DNA of 64,000 bases from Haloarcula japonica DSM 6131 (GTDB lineage Archaea; Halobacteriota; Halobacteria; Halobacteriales; Haloarculaceae), in assembly GCF_000336635.1 (NCBI RefSeq), contig NZ_AOLY01000039.1, forward strand, positions 192,813 to 256,812, written 5' to 3'. Each line of letters starts with the position of its first letter. Position 1 is the first letter of the stretch. Positions 42,839-51,626 of the stretch are shown in pieces. A program made the position numbers and the translations under genes. A model generated the notes under the pieces. That model searched no databases. It had not been told where the DNA came from and saw only the letters and a program-made list of their open reading frames with translations.

Positions 42839-43012
42839 ATGGCCACGGAACTCACCGATAGGATGACACCTGCTGGCCTGCTCGCGTTCGGAGCAGCATT
42901 CGGACTGGCAGGCCTCGCGGTGGTCAATTACGCGACCGGCGTGTACGGTGGTGCAATCGTCAGCAGTGTCGGGACGGTCGTCGCGACGCTGTTTGGTGTT
43001 TTCACCGATTAG
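42839..43012 (+). CDS. 57-residue membrane protein at the end of the ABC operon
   Basis: The frame runs from ATG 42839 to TAG 43010-43012, starting two bases after the ATPase stop. It begins MATELTDRMTPAGLLAFGAA and has two hydrophobic segments separated by a VNYATGVYGG turn, ending ATLFGVFTD. Tight spacing and haloarchaeal codon use suggest it is translated with the importer genes. No family is recognised. It may be a small subunit or stabiliser of the importer (inference from position). Confidence 0.65.
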   Translation: MATELTDRMTPAGLLAFGAAFGLAGLAVVNYATGVYGGAIVSSVGTVVATLFGVFTD

Positions 43013-43024
43013 TACCGGGAGAGA

Positions 43025-43030
43025 TTTTTT
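43025..43030 (+). terminator. T6 terminator of the ABC operon
   Basis: Six T follow the stop of the small membrane gene by 12 bases. A short inverted repeat (CGGCCC at 43106-43111 and GGGCCG at 43120-43125) lies further on and may add a second end signal. Confidence 0.5.
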
Positions 43031-43211
43031 CATGAACGTCTACATACTGAATGATATACCCCTGAACGCCATCGAGCAATCTCGCAAATCACTAGACCGT
43101 GTTGCCGGCCCTGAGAGCGGGGCCGATTCTATTGAGAGATGATACAAACTAACACATACATCAGTCGGAGGCCACCCTCACCCGCAGAGTCCGGGCCCGC
43201 TGTACTAGAAC

Positions 43212-43985
43212 ATGATACCTGATGAACGACGGAAGGAAATCGTTCGACAAGTAAACAGATCGGATCGGGTCACAGTCGAAGAACTCACCGAAGAATTCGG
43301 TGTCTCCGAGGCGACGATCCGACGAGACCTCTCGTCACTCGCGGAAGACGGGCTTATCGAACGATTTCACGGCGGTGCCCTCCCGGCGTCGAAGGAGGAT
43401 ACCAACGGGTCCAGTACGGCCGATAGCATCGACAACCCGAGCGGCAAGCAGGCAATCGCCGAGCGGGCCGTCGACGAACTGAGCGACGGCGACGCCGTCT
43501 TCTTCGACACGGGGCCGACGGCGCGCGAAGTGGCAAAAGCCATTCCGGAGCAGCTGTCGCTGCTCGCCGCGACGAACTCACCGGAAAGCGCGTTCGAACT
43601 CCGCGAGACCTGCGGCGAAGTCAAGGTTGTCGGTGACTCACTGCGACAGACATCGGACGCACTTGTCGGACCCAGCGCCGAGTCATACCTCCGGAAGACG
43701 AACTTCGACATCGTGTTTCTCGAAACCGACGCAGTCCAGAGCGATGGCGGCCTCTCCGTCTCGAACGAAGACGAAGCGCGCATCAAAACACTGCTCTGTG
43801 AAGGCGGACGACACGTCATCCTCGTGGCCGACGGGAGCAAGCTGGACAACCGGAGCTTCCGTGAGTTCGCGACAGTCGACAACATAGACATGTTCATCAC
43901 GGACGTATCGTTGGGCGACGAGATGCGGACAGTGTTCGAGCGGGCGAACGTCACGGTGGTCGACAATTTACTGGCCGTTCCGTAA
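43212..43985 (+). CDS. DeoR/GlpR-family transcription regulator
   Basis: The 257-residue protein has an N-terminal winged helix-turn-helix (VTVEELTEEFGVSEATIRRD, then LSSLAEDGLIERFHGGALP), the DeoR signature, and a C-terminal sugar-phosphate sensor domain (FFDTGPTAREVAKAI, GDSLRQTSDALVGPSAESYL). In Haloferax, GlpR represses sugar genes and responds to sugar metabolites. Its place right behind the ABC operon suggests it controls that importer. ATG 43212 gives the usual short N-terminus. Confidence 0.9.
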   Translation: MIPDERRKEIVRQVNRSDRVTVEELTEEFGVSEATIRRDLSSLAEDGLIERFHGGALPASKEDTNGSSTADSIDNPSGKQAIAERAVDELSDGDAVFFDTGPTAREVAKAIPEQLSLLAATNSPESAFELRETCGEVKVVGDSLRQTSDALVGPSAESYLRKTNFDIVFLETDAVQSDGGLSVSNEDEARIKTLLCEGGRHVILVADGSKLDNRSFREFATVDNIDMFITDVSLGDEMRTVFERANVTVVDNLLAVP

Positions 43986-44019
43986 GCCCGCAAGACACTG
44001 GAAAACTGTTTTCTGCGAG

Positions 44020-45240
44020 TTACGCGAACGCGACTGGGACGCTGCTGGCGTCGTCGTCGGCTTCGATCTTTCCGAGGGCGTCGTAGAGGTCAGACTGCTG
44101 GACCGTCGTCCGGCCGTCACGGATGGCGAACATCCCGGCCTCGGTCGCCAGTGAGGCCAGTTCCGCGCCGGAGAGACCATCAGTTTCGGTGGCAAACGCG
44201 CCCAGGTCCACGTCGTCGTCGAGGTTCATCTCCTGCGTGTGGATTTCGAGGATGCGCTCGCGGCCCTCGACATCGGGGTTCGGGACTTCGATGAGGCGGT
44301 CGAAGCGGCCGGGGCGGAGGATGGCGCGGTCGAGCATGTCGAAGCGGTTCGTCGCGGCGATGATGCGGATTTCACCGCGTTCGTCGAAGCCGTCCATCTC
44401 CGAGAGCAGTTGCATCATCGTCCGCTGGACCTCGGCGTCGCCGGAGGTCTTCGACTCTGTTCGCTTGGCAGCGATGGCGTCGATCTCGTCGATGAAGATG
44501 ATTGCCGGTTCGCGCTCGGCGGCGAGTTCGAACAGGTCCCGGACCAGTCGCGCGCCCTCGCCGATGAACTTCCGGACCAGTTCGGAGCCGGCCATTTTGA
44601 TGAACGTCGCGTCGGTTTCGTTGGCGACAGCCTTCGCCAGCATCGTCTTCCCCGTGCCGGGCGGGCCGTGCAGCAAGACGCCGCTCGGCGGTTCGATACC
44701 GACCTCGCGGAACTGGTCGGCGTTGACGAGCGGCTCCTCGACGGCTTCCCGGACCTCGCGGATCTGCTCTTCGAGGCCGCCGATGTCCGAGTAGCTCACG
44801 TCGGGCGAGCCGTCGACCTGCATGGCCTGCGCACGGGCATCGGTCTCGGGGTCGAGGATCTGCTTGACGCCGAAGGAGTCGTTGATCGCGACGCGGTCAC
44901 CGGCCTCAAGGCTGTCACGGATGGACGGCGAGACTTCCGTCAGCACTTCCTGATTGTTACCGTGCTGTTTGACGACGACGCCGTCATCGGTCAGCTCCTC
45001 AGCCGTCGCGATGTACAGCGAGGAGGTCTTGAGCGTCTCGTTTTCCCGTTCGAGCTGGTCGACCTCGTCCGTGAGGTCGTGTTGCCGGTCACGGGCAGCG
45101 TCAAGCTGCTCAGTCAGCTGTTCGTTGACCTGTACTATCTCTTTGAAATGTTCCCGGAGTGCCTCCAGACGCTCGTCAGGCGTCATATCGGGATCAAGTT
45201 CCAACCGTGGTCGTTCCGGAAGCGAGGGACTGCGCGACAT
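44020..45240 (-). CDS. pan: Proteasome-activating nucleotidase (PAN)
   Basis: PAN unfolds proteins and feeds them into the 20S proteasome. The 406-residue protein has a coiled coil (about residues 25-75), an OB domain, and an AAA module with Walker A GPPGTGKT at about 192, Walker B IIFIDEIDAI and RIIAATNRFDMLDRAILRPG for the arginine finger region. The C-terminus ends PVAFA. The gate-opening hydrophobic-Tyr-X tail is therefore only approximated, with Phe in the Tyr place. I chose ATG 45240 (MSRSPSLPER). PepF follows upstream on the same strand, 148 bases away. Confidence 0.93.
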   Translation of the reverse strand: MSRSPSLPERPRLELDPDMTPDERLEALREHFKEIVQVNEQLTEQLDAARDRQHDLTDEVDQLERENETLKTSSLYIATAEELTDDGVVVKQHGNNQEVLTEVSPSIRDSLEAGDRVAINDSFGVKQILDPETDARAQAMQVDGSPDVSYSDIGGLEEQIREVREAVEEPLVNADQFREVGIEPPSGVLLHGPPGTGKTMLAKAVANETDATFIKMAGSELVRKFIGEGARLVRDLFELAAEREPAIIFIDEIDAIAAKRTESKTSGDAEVQRTMMQLLSEMDGFDERGEIRIIAATNRFDMLDRAILRPGRFDRLIEVPNPDVEGRERILEIHTQEMNLDDDVDLGAFATETDGLSGAELASLATEAGMFAIRDGRTTVQQSDLYDALGKIEADDDASSVPVAFA

Positions 45241-45388
45241 TTGGATGGTCGGTACTATACGGTTGAGACACAAAGTGCCTTCGGGTCACGGGGGGTGAAA
45301 CAGTTATCCGTGTCGAGACGGGGCTGTAGCGTTGGGGTAGGCCGGCGGCTCGAACAGCCGGACGGACAGCGAATCGCTGGTGGCCGCC

Positions 45389-47179
45389 CTACAGCAGCTC
45401 GGCGAACTCGTCGAGGTAGTCGCCGTACGTCGAGAGCGCGGACTCGACGGGGTCCGGACTGGCCATGTCGACGCCAGCATCACGCAGCAGTTCTAGCGGG
45501 TACTGCCGGGAGCCGCTCCGGAGGAAGTCGATATACCGCTGGGCGGCGGGCTCGCCCTCTTTCAGAATCCCGTCGACGAGCGCGACGGCCGCCGAGATAC
45601 CGGTCGCGTACTGATAGACGTAGAACGCACGGTAGAAGTGCGGGATGCGCATCCACTCGCGGGCGATCCGGTCGTCGAGCACCGCCGGCTCGTAGTAGTC
45701 GCCCTTGAGGTCCCGGTAGAGTTCGTCCAGCCGGTCGGGAGTCAGCGGCTCGCCGGCCTCGGACATCTCGTGCGTGCGGTGCTCGAATTCGGCGAACATC
45801 GTCTGGCGGTACAGCGTCGACCGGAACCGTTCGAGGTACTCGTTGAGGATGTGCCGGCGCAGGCGCTCGTCCTCGACGGTATCAAGCAGATGGTGGGTCA
45901 ACAGCGTCTCGTTGACTGTCGACGCGACCTCGGCGACGAATATCTCGTAGCCGGAGTAGACGAAGGGCTGCTCCTCGCTGGTGTACTCGGAGTGCATCGA
46001 GTGGCCGAGTTCGTGGGCCAGCGTGTACATCGACTCCACGTCGTCCTGATAGTTCATCAGGATGAACGGCTGGGAGTCGTAGGTGCCCCCGGAGTACGCG
46101 CCTGACTGCTTGTGTTCGGTCTCGTAGACGTCGACCCAGCGCGAGTCCAGCCCCTCGGCGAGCCGGGACTGGTAGTCCTCGCCCAGCGGCGCGACGGACT
46201 CGGTGACGTACTCGCAGGCCTGTTCGTACTCGATTTCGGGCGATTCCTCCTGCACGAGTGGGGTGTAAAGGTCCCACATCCGGAGTTCGTCAGCCCCGAT
46301 TGACTGGCGTTTGAGGTCGGCGTGGCGGTGGAGCGTATCGAGGTTGTCGTGGACGGTGTCGACCAGCGTGTCGTACACCTCGACGGGAACGTTCGGCCCG
46401 TCCAGCGCGGCTTCGCGGGCGGTGTCGTAGTTGCGGGCGCTGGCCATCTTCACGTCCGTCTTGACGGCGTTCTTGTAGGCCGTCCCGACAGCGTTGCGGA
46501 CGGTCTCCCACTCGTCGTAGAACGCTTCATACACGCGCTGGCGGAAGTCGCGGTCAGGGTGCTTCTGAAGCGTGGTGAAGTTGTTGAGCGTGATCGGCTG
46601 CTGGTCGCCGTCCGGGTCCTCGACGGTCGGGAACTCCATGTCAGCGTTGGCCAGCATGTTGTACACCTCGCCGGGCGCGCCGGTGACCTCGCCGAGTTCG
46701 GCGAGCAGGTTCTCGACCTCGGCCGAGCGGGTGTGGTCTTTCATCCGGAGCACGTCGTCGAAGTAGTGCTCGTACGGTTCCAGCGCCGGCTCCTCATCGA
46801 TCATCGCCTCGATATCGTCGTAGTCCAGGTCCTGCAGTTCGGGGTCGAGGAACGAGGCCGCCGAACTGGCCTCCGACGAAAGCGACTGCGAGCGGGCAGT
46901 CAGCGCCTGATACGTATCGTCCGTCGTGTCCTCGTCCCGGCGCATCCGGGCGTAGGCGGCGACGTTCGACACCATCCGCATCAGTTCCTCGTAGGTCTCC
47001 AGGGTCTCAAGCAGGGTGGCGGCGTCCTCGGTGGCCCGTCCCTCGTAGGCGGACAGGTCCTCGATTAGCGCCTCCGCCTCCTCGTAGGCGGCTTCCCAGT
47101 CCTCGTCGCTGGCGTAGAGGGAGGCGAGGTCCCACTTGTACGCCTCGTCGATGTCGCTCCGTGCGGGTACCGAACTCAT
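45389..47179 (-). CDS. pepF: Oligoendopeptidase F (M3B metallopeptidase)
   Basis: PepF cuts short peptides in the cytoplasm with zinc. The 596-residue protein has HELGHSMHS at about residue 388, with the HExxH zinc motif, preceded by the M3 region SGAYSGGTYDSQPFILMNY, and an M3-family C-terminal helical part. It is full length. The gene lies upstream of pan on the same strand, so peptides leaving the proteasome could be its substrates. TruA lies further upstream on the same strand. Confidence 0.94.
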   Translation of the reverse strand: MSSVPARSDIDEAYKWDLASLYASDEDWEAAYEEAEALIEDLSAYEGRATEDAATLLETLETYEELMRMVSNVAAYARMRRDEDTTDDTYQALTARSQSLSSEASSAASFLDPELQDLDYDDIEAMIDEEPALEPYEHYFDDVLRMKDHTRSAEVENLLAELGEVTGAPGEVYNMLANADMEFPTVEDPDGDQQPITLNNFTTLQKHPDRDFRQRVYEAFYDEWETVRNAVGTAYKNAVKTDVKMASARNYDTAREAALDGPNVPVEVYDTLVDTVHDNLDTLHRHADLKRQSIGADELRMWDLYTPLVQEESPEIEYEQACEYVTESVAPLGEDYQSRLAEGLDSRWVDVYETEHKQSGAYSGGTYDSQPFILMNYQDDVESMYTLAHELGHSMHSEYTSEEQPFVYSGYEIFVAEVASTVNETLLTHHLLDTVEDERLRRHILNEYLERFRSTLYRQTMFAEFEHRTHEMSEAGEPLTPDRLDELYRDLKGDYYEPAVLDDRIAREWMRIPHFYRAFYVYQYATGISAAVALVDGILKEGEPAAQRYIDFLRSGSRQYPLELLRDAGVDMASPDPVESALSTYGDYLDEFAELL

Positions 47180-47224
47180 AGCCCGCTCTTGGGACGGGGC
47201 CGAAGTAAGCCTTCGTTTCGGGAG

Positions 47225-48052
47225 CTACAGCCCGTCGGTGATGTGGTCGGCGACCCGCGCAGTCGCGCGGGCGTTCGCGCGACGGCCTGTGAAGACCGCC
47301 CGCGCATCTTCGGCGGCGTCCTCGTCCCGAGTAAAGCTCACATCCGGGTAGGATACATCGGTCAGCACCAGCGGCTCGGGTGGGGCCGGCGGAACCCCGT
47401 CGGGGCCGCTGATAGGTTCCGGCGAAAGGACGCGGTCGACTTTCGACAGCGGGGCTGACCCGTCCGCAACGGCCGCCGCGAGCGAGACGAGTCGCCGGAC
47501 CAATTGGCGACAGAACCCACCGGCCGTGAACCGGACGACGAGGAATTGACCGTCCCGTGTCCAATCGATACCGACGGTCCGCTCAGTTCCAGTATCGTCG
47601 GACGTGAGGTTGTGGAAGTCATGTGTCCCAGCGAGCGCATCGACAGCGTCAGCCCACCGCTGGTCGTCGACCGGTCCGGACACGAACCGGTCGACGTCCG
47701 TCGGCGCGTACAGGTAGTAGGTGTAGGTGCGTTGCGTGGCGTCGTAGGTCGCGTGGAAACCCTCGGTGACATCGGCGCTTGCCCACACCCGAACGTCGTC
47801 CGGGAGTTGGCCGTTGAACACCGCCGGTGAGAGCCACGCTGGCGCGTCGAAGGCGATGGTCTGTGCCCGCGCGGAGACGCCGGCATCAGTCCGACCAGCA
47901 GCCGCGTACCGTTCGGGTAGCCCCTCGCCGCGCTCGCAGACACCGAGGCGGACGAGCGCCGAGCGCAGTCGCCCCTCAACGGTGTCGACGTCGGGCTGGC
48001 GCTGGAACCCGTGATACGGTCGGCCATCGTAGGCCACGCGATAGGCGCGCAT
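47225..48052 (-). CDS. truA: tRNA pseudouridine synthase A
   Basis: TruA makes pseudouridines 38-40 in the anticodon stem. The 275-residue protein begins MRAYRVAYDGRPYHGFQRQP and has the catalytic motif GRTDAGVSA with the aspartate at about residue 54, then FTAGGFCRQLVRRLVS near the C-terminal half. It is typical of an archaeal TruA. The gene is divergent from the GNAT gene. Confidence 0.94.
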   Translation of the reverse strand: MRAYRVAYDGRPYHGFQRQPDVDTVEGRLRSALVRLGVCERGEGLPERYAAAGRTDAGVSARAQTIAFDAPAWLSPAVFNGQLPDDVRVWASADVTEGFHATYDATQRTYTYYLYAPTDVDRFVSGPVDDQRWADAVDALAGTHDFHNLTSDDTGTERTVGIDWTRDGQFLVVRFTAGGFCRQLVRRLVSLAAAVADGSAPLSKVDRVLSPEPISGPDGVPPAPPEPLVLTDVSYPDVSFTRDEDAAEDARAVFTGRRANARATARVADHITDGL

Positions 48053-48147
48053 ACCGATTTATCGACTGCGAGCCACTTGTCTCACCCGAATCTCAGTCGC
48101 TGGGAAGGATAGACGAACTTAGGCATCCTGAGGACAAAGACAGGAGC

Positions 48148-48654
48148 ATGTCCAACGCCGCCGCGGCGGATCACGACTTCCCTCGCCCGCCCGAAACGTT
48201 CACCGACCACGACGGGCGGACGGTGACAATCGAGGCCTACGACGGCGACATTGACCCACTGGTGGAGATGTATGCTGACTTCGGGAACGACTCCCGATCA
48301 CAGGGCGTCCCACCACGGACCGAAGCGGACATCCGCGACTGGCTGCCGAACCTTGTCGACGACGGCCTGAACGTCGTTGTCTGGCACGAGGAGCGAGCTG
48401 TCGGCCACGCCGTCCTCGTCCCGTATCAGGACACCTCGGAACTGGCGATTTTCGTCCATCCGGACTACCAGCACGCCGGTATCGGTTCACAGCTCATCCG
48501 CGTTTTACTCGGCTACGGGCAGGAAAACGGGCTCGAACGCGCCTGGCTTTCCGTCTCGAACACGAACCACGTCGCCCGAGCACTGTACGAGTCGGTCGGC
48601 TTCGAGACGATTGCCAAAGAACGCGTTGAGATGGAGATGGAACGGGCGCTCTGA
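48148..48654 (+). CDS. GNAT-family N-acetyltransferase
   Basis: The 168-residue protein uses acetyl-CoA, and its motif A is visible: VHPDYQHAGIGSQLIRVLLGY with the Q/RxxGxG/A pyrophosphate loop, followed by NHVARALYESVGFETI near the end. Substrate is unknown; it could be a protein N-terminus, a metabolite or an antibiotic-like molecule. ATG 48148 is chosen; the longer frame upstream overlaps truA antisense and is not protein-like. Confidence 0.88.
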   Translation: MSNAAAADHDFPRPPETFTDHDGRTVTIEAYDGDIDPLVEMYADFGNDSRSQGVPPRTEADIRDWLPNLVDDGLNVVVWHEERAVGHAVLVPYQDTSELAIFVHPDYQHAGIGSQLIRVLLGYGQENGLERAWLSVSNTNHVARALYESVGFETIAKERVEMEMERAL

Positions 48655-48722
48655 CCGGACTGGCTCAGGAACGGCCTCAGGCAGGGATAGTGGTCAGACG
48701 AAAGTAGTGTTCGGACTCGATC

Positions 48723-49145
48723 TCATTCAGTTTCGAGGCTGACTTCTCTGTTGGTTTCACGGAGCTCGTTTTCAGTTCCGCTGTTCGCCGAGAGCGATTC
48801 GGTTTCCAGCAATCGATCCAGTCGCCGCTCGAACTCGCTGTCCGTCAGTTCACCGCGGGCGTACCGCTCCCGGAGCTGATTGACCGGGTCCACCGTCGGT
48901 TCCGCTGCGGTGGTCGCATCGGTTCCGTCCATCTCCGACTCGCCTTCCGGGGGTTCGATCATCGGCAGTTCCGATCCCAACAGGGCGACGAGGGGTGCCA
49001 GGATGAACCAGCCGAGGATGATCGACAGCGGTGTGAGCACGTTTCCGAGGCCGGCCGCCCCTCCGAGCATGGCGACGCCCGTCGAAACGATCACGATAGT
49101 CGCGACGAGCTTCCACCTCGGGAGGGCGATGGAGGGGAGCTGCAT
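48723..49145 (-). CDS. SHOCT-domain membrane protein
   Basis: The 140-residue protein has two hydrophobic segments (about 10-32 and 37-57), a short acidic linker and a SHOCT motif (VNQLRERYARGELTDSEFER, then RLDRLL) at about residues 88-113. SHOCT modules often sit at the ends of small haloarchaeal membrane proteins and are thought to bind other proteins. The C-terminal tail after the motif is polar. Function unknown. Confidence 0.85.
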   Translation of the reverse strand: MQLPSIALPRWKLVATIVIVSTGVAMLGGAAGLGNVLTPLSIILGWFILAPLVALLGSELPMIEPPEGESEMDGTDATTAAEPTVDPVNQLRERYARGELTDSEFERRLDRLLETESLSANSGTENELRETNREVSLETE

Positions 49146-49542
49146 GTCGACTACTCAACACGGCAGTCGCAAAAAATTACTGTCACAATCCGACTGATAG
49201 TATTTAGTAAGTGAAAGGAAGTCGCGAATAGCCAGAAAGCCCTCGCGTTCTCAGCTTTGGTTCGCGGTTTCACCGCTCAGCAAGACGAGGGACAGCCGGT
49301 CGCTTGAGCCATGCGAACGGACGCTTCACGCCCGTAAGCAGAGACCGCAGCGAGTCCCCCGAGTTTAGCCAGAGCGAGAGAAGAGCTTCGCGGCAATCGG
49401 ACGCTTTGCGTCCGATGACAGCCAGGGTTTTCTGGCTCTTTTCAGTCTCCATTACTGCCGTAATACAAACCAGATTGAGTCTGCTGATTAGACAAAAGAA
49501 AGCATCCAAAAGGTACGTATCAGTCTTTGAGAATAATTGAAT
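49146..49542. other. AT-richer gap with tandem hairpins
   Basis: No gene is supported in this 397-base stretch. It holds ATCGGACGC-TTT-GCGTCCGAT (49396-49416), a nine-base-pair stem with a three-base loop, directly followed by AGCCAG-N6-CTGGCT (49420-49437) and CTTTTC. A smaller GCGGT-TTC-ACCGC lies near 49263. On the plus strand the second hairpin plus T-run looks like a bacterial-style terminator. It is also possible that this is a structured RNA or a mobile-element remnant. Confidence 0.5.
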
Positions 49543-49965
49543 ATGCGTCACACAGAGGTGGTCCTTGTTGTGATTGTTTGTAGTGTAGCCCTTGCGGGCT
49601 GTACTGTGCCCTCTGGTGGTCAGGCATCGACGACATCGGAGATGTCCACTGAGGAAATTTCGACTCCTGAGAGACAATTCAATCTATCTAAAGCAAAGGA
49701 CCGTGCATTAAACGCAGAGACAAATCACGTGAAGTCCCGTCTCCAAAATGCCAGTTGTCTCGATAACTGGGATATAAATTCATTCGCCGGTGGACCCAGT
49801 ACAACAGTCTTAGACCAAACAGAGCAGGGAGTTATACTCAAAGTCAAGCGCCCATATTCCACATCAAAAGGCAGGGCGGTCACTGATACGGCGACTCATG
49901 CACGCTACTTCCTGAATAAAACTCGGACGGAGAGACTGTCCGGTGATAAAATTAAACCCTGTTGA
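49543..49965 (+). CDS. Small lipoprotein of unknown function, AT-richer than neighbours
   Basis: The 140-residue protein begins MRHTEVVLVVIVCSVALAGC, a Sec-type signal with a lipobox cysteine at about residue 20, then a Thr/Ser/Glu-rich linker and a domain with two later cysteines (QNASCLDN and the final KPC). Codon use has many A/T third bases, unlike the rest of the window. That and the gap on both sides suggest a transferred or fast-evolving gene. I do not recognise the family. ATG 49543 is chosen over TTG 49537. Confidence 0.7.
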   Translation: MRHTEVVLVVIVCSVALAGCTVPSGGQASTTSEMSTEEISTPERQFNLSKAKDRALNAETNHVKSRLQNASCLDNWDINSFAGGPSTTVLDQTEQGVILKVKRPYSTSKGRAVTDTATHARYFLNKTRTERLSGDKIKPC

Positions 49966-50159
49966 GTTCGCAGGTCTGCTCTTACCATAGTTAGACGTGA
50001 TTGGTAGGCAACTAAGTCATCGTAGCTGGCTTCACCGTTACTTTCAGGGCAGAACGTGTCGTTTGTAGACGGAAGACAATCCATACTTCCCGTGCAATGG
50101 TGGTGGGTAAAACCGGTGGTGCCTAATAAAATGAACACCGCCAACCGACTCGGTTGACG

Positions 50160-51467
50160 CTACTCCGCGAAGTCCTCGAACGTCGGCCGGTCGTGGTCGC
50201 CGGGGAACTCGGAGAGCGGGACGCTGATCTGCTCGCCGTCATCCATTTCTTTGAGCGTCACCTCGTCGTTTTCGAGATCCTGCTCGCCCACAATGACGAC
50301 CGTCTCGGCATTGATACCGTCGGCGTACCCCATCTGTGCCCCGAAGGACCGGTCAGCAACGTCGCTCTCGACAATGTGACCCCGCTCGCGCAGGTCGCGG
50401 GCGATGCGGGCCGCGGTCGGGCGCGTGTCGCCGACCTGCAGGACGTAGTAGTCAGTCGACAGCTCCTCGGCAGGCCAGACGCCGGCGCGCTGGCAGAGGA
50501 GTTGGAGCGTGGCGTGGCCGGGCGCGAACCCAACGGCCGGCGTCGGCTGACCGCCGAACCCCTCGATGAGATCGTCGTAGCGACCGCCGCCGAACACCGA
50601 GCGTGACACCTCGCCCGTCGAGTCGAAGCACTCGAAGACGACGCCGGTGTAGTAATCCAGCCCGCGCGCAGTCGTCAGCGAGACGGTGAGGTGCTCGCGG
50701 ACGCCGAAGTCCTCGGCAGCGTCGAGTACCGCCCGGAGGTTGTCGGTCGCCGCGCGGACGTCCTCGGAGCCGGTAAGGTCCGCGAGCGTTTCGATTTCCT
50801 CGGCATCGATCTGCAGCATCTCGTCGAACGTGTCGGCCTGCCCGTAGTTGAGCCCCGCCTCGACGAGCGCGTCGAGGTAGTCGTCGTGGTCGACTTTCGC
50901 CCGCTTGTCGACCGCACGAATCGCCTCGGGCACGTCCACGTCCGCCCCGAAGGACTCCAGCACGCCCGCGAGGATGTCACGGTGGGAGACACGGATTTCG
51001 AAGTCCTCACCCGTCAGCCCGAGGTCGGTGAGCATGTCCACGGCGACGGCCAGGATCTCGGCGTCGGCCGTCGGCTCCGCCGACCCGAAGATGTCGACGT
51101 TGGTCTGGTAGAACTCCCGGAACCGGCCCTGTTGGGGCTCCTCGTAGCGCCAGAACGGCCGCGTCGAGACCCACTTGATGGGTTTCGAGAGCTCCTGCTG
51201 CTTGGCGACGAACATCCGCGCGACGGTCGGCGTCAGCTCGGGCGTGAGCGCGACCTCGCGGCCGCCCTTGTCCTCGAAGCTGTACAGTTCCTCGACGATC
51301 TCCTCACCGCTCTTGTCGACGTACATCTCGGTCGGTTCGAGCGCCGGCGTGCCGATCTCCCGGAAGCCGTAGCGCTGTGCGACGTCTTCCAGCGTGTCCA
51401 TGGCCCACCGCCGAGCCTGCATCTCCTCGGGGTAGAAATCGCGAAAGCCCTTGACGGAGTCGTACAT
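50160..51467 (-). CDS. hisS: Histidyl-tRNA synthetase
   Basis: HisRS joins histidine to its tRNA. The 435-residue class II enzyme begins MYDSVKGFRDFYPEEMQAR with motif 1, then motif 2 (RPFWRYEEPQQGRFREFYQTN) noted here in overlapping parts, the histidine signature LDYYTGVVFE and motif 3 near GFAPGHATLQLL. The anticodon-binding domain closes the protein. It is the last gene on the minus strand of the run that starts with rps19e (rps19e, PDCD5, PP-loop, hisS). Confidence 0.95.
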   Translation of the reverse strand: MYDSVKGFRDFYPEEMQARRWAMDTLEDVAQRYGFREIGTPALEPTEMYVDKSGEEIVEELYSFEDKGGREVALTPELTPTVARMFVAKQQELSKPIKWVSTRPFWRYEEPQQGRFREFYQTNVDIFGSAEPTADAEILAVAVDMLTDLGLTGEDFEIRVSHRDILAGVLESFGADVDVPEAIRAVDKRAKVDHDDYLDALVEAGLNYGQADTFDEMLQIDAEEIETLADLTGSEDVRAATDNLRAVLDAAEDFGVREHLTVSLTTARGLDYYTGVVFECFDSTGEVSRSVFGGGRYDDLIEGFGGQPTPAVGFAPGHATLQLLCQRAGVWPAEELSTDYYVLQVGDTRPTAARIARDLRERGHIVESDVADRSFGAQMGYADGINAETVVIVGEQDLENDEVTLKEMDDGEQISVPLSEFPGDHDRPTFEDFAE

Positions 51468-51626
51468 ACCCGCGCCTACAGCGAGCGCGCGCTTGAACCT
51501 GTTCGTTCACGGCTAGCATCAGAAGGAGACCGAGGAACAACAGCCATCGGAACAGAATCGAACAGTCAGAAAGTCCCACCTAGTCGGTCGTGTCACCCAC
51601 AGATCCGGTTCGGCTGTGTCGCCTGC

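Noticed and set aside
43033-43143. 36-residue frame starting MNVYILNDIPLNAIEQ after the ABC operon
   Set aside because: It starts three bases behind the T6 terminator, is very short and has no recognisable pattern.
49905-50144. 79-residue minus-strand frame with several cysteines (HHHCTG, MDCLPS, TFCPES)
   Set aside because: It overlaps the end of the plus-strand lipoprotein gene, has no clear promoter and its codon use is not haloarchaeal. It remains possible but is not supported.
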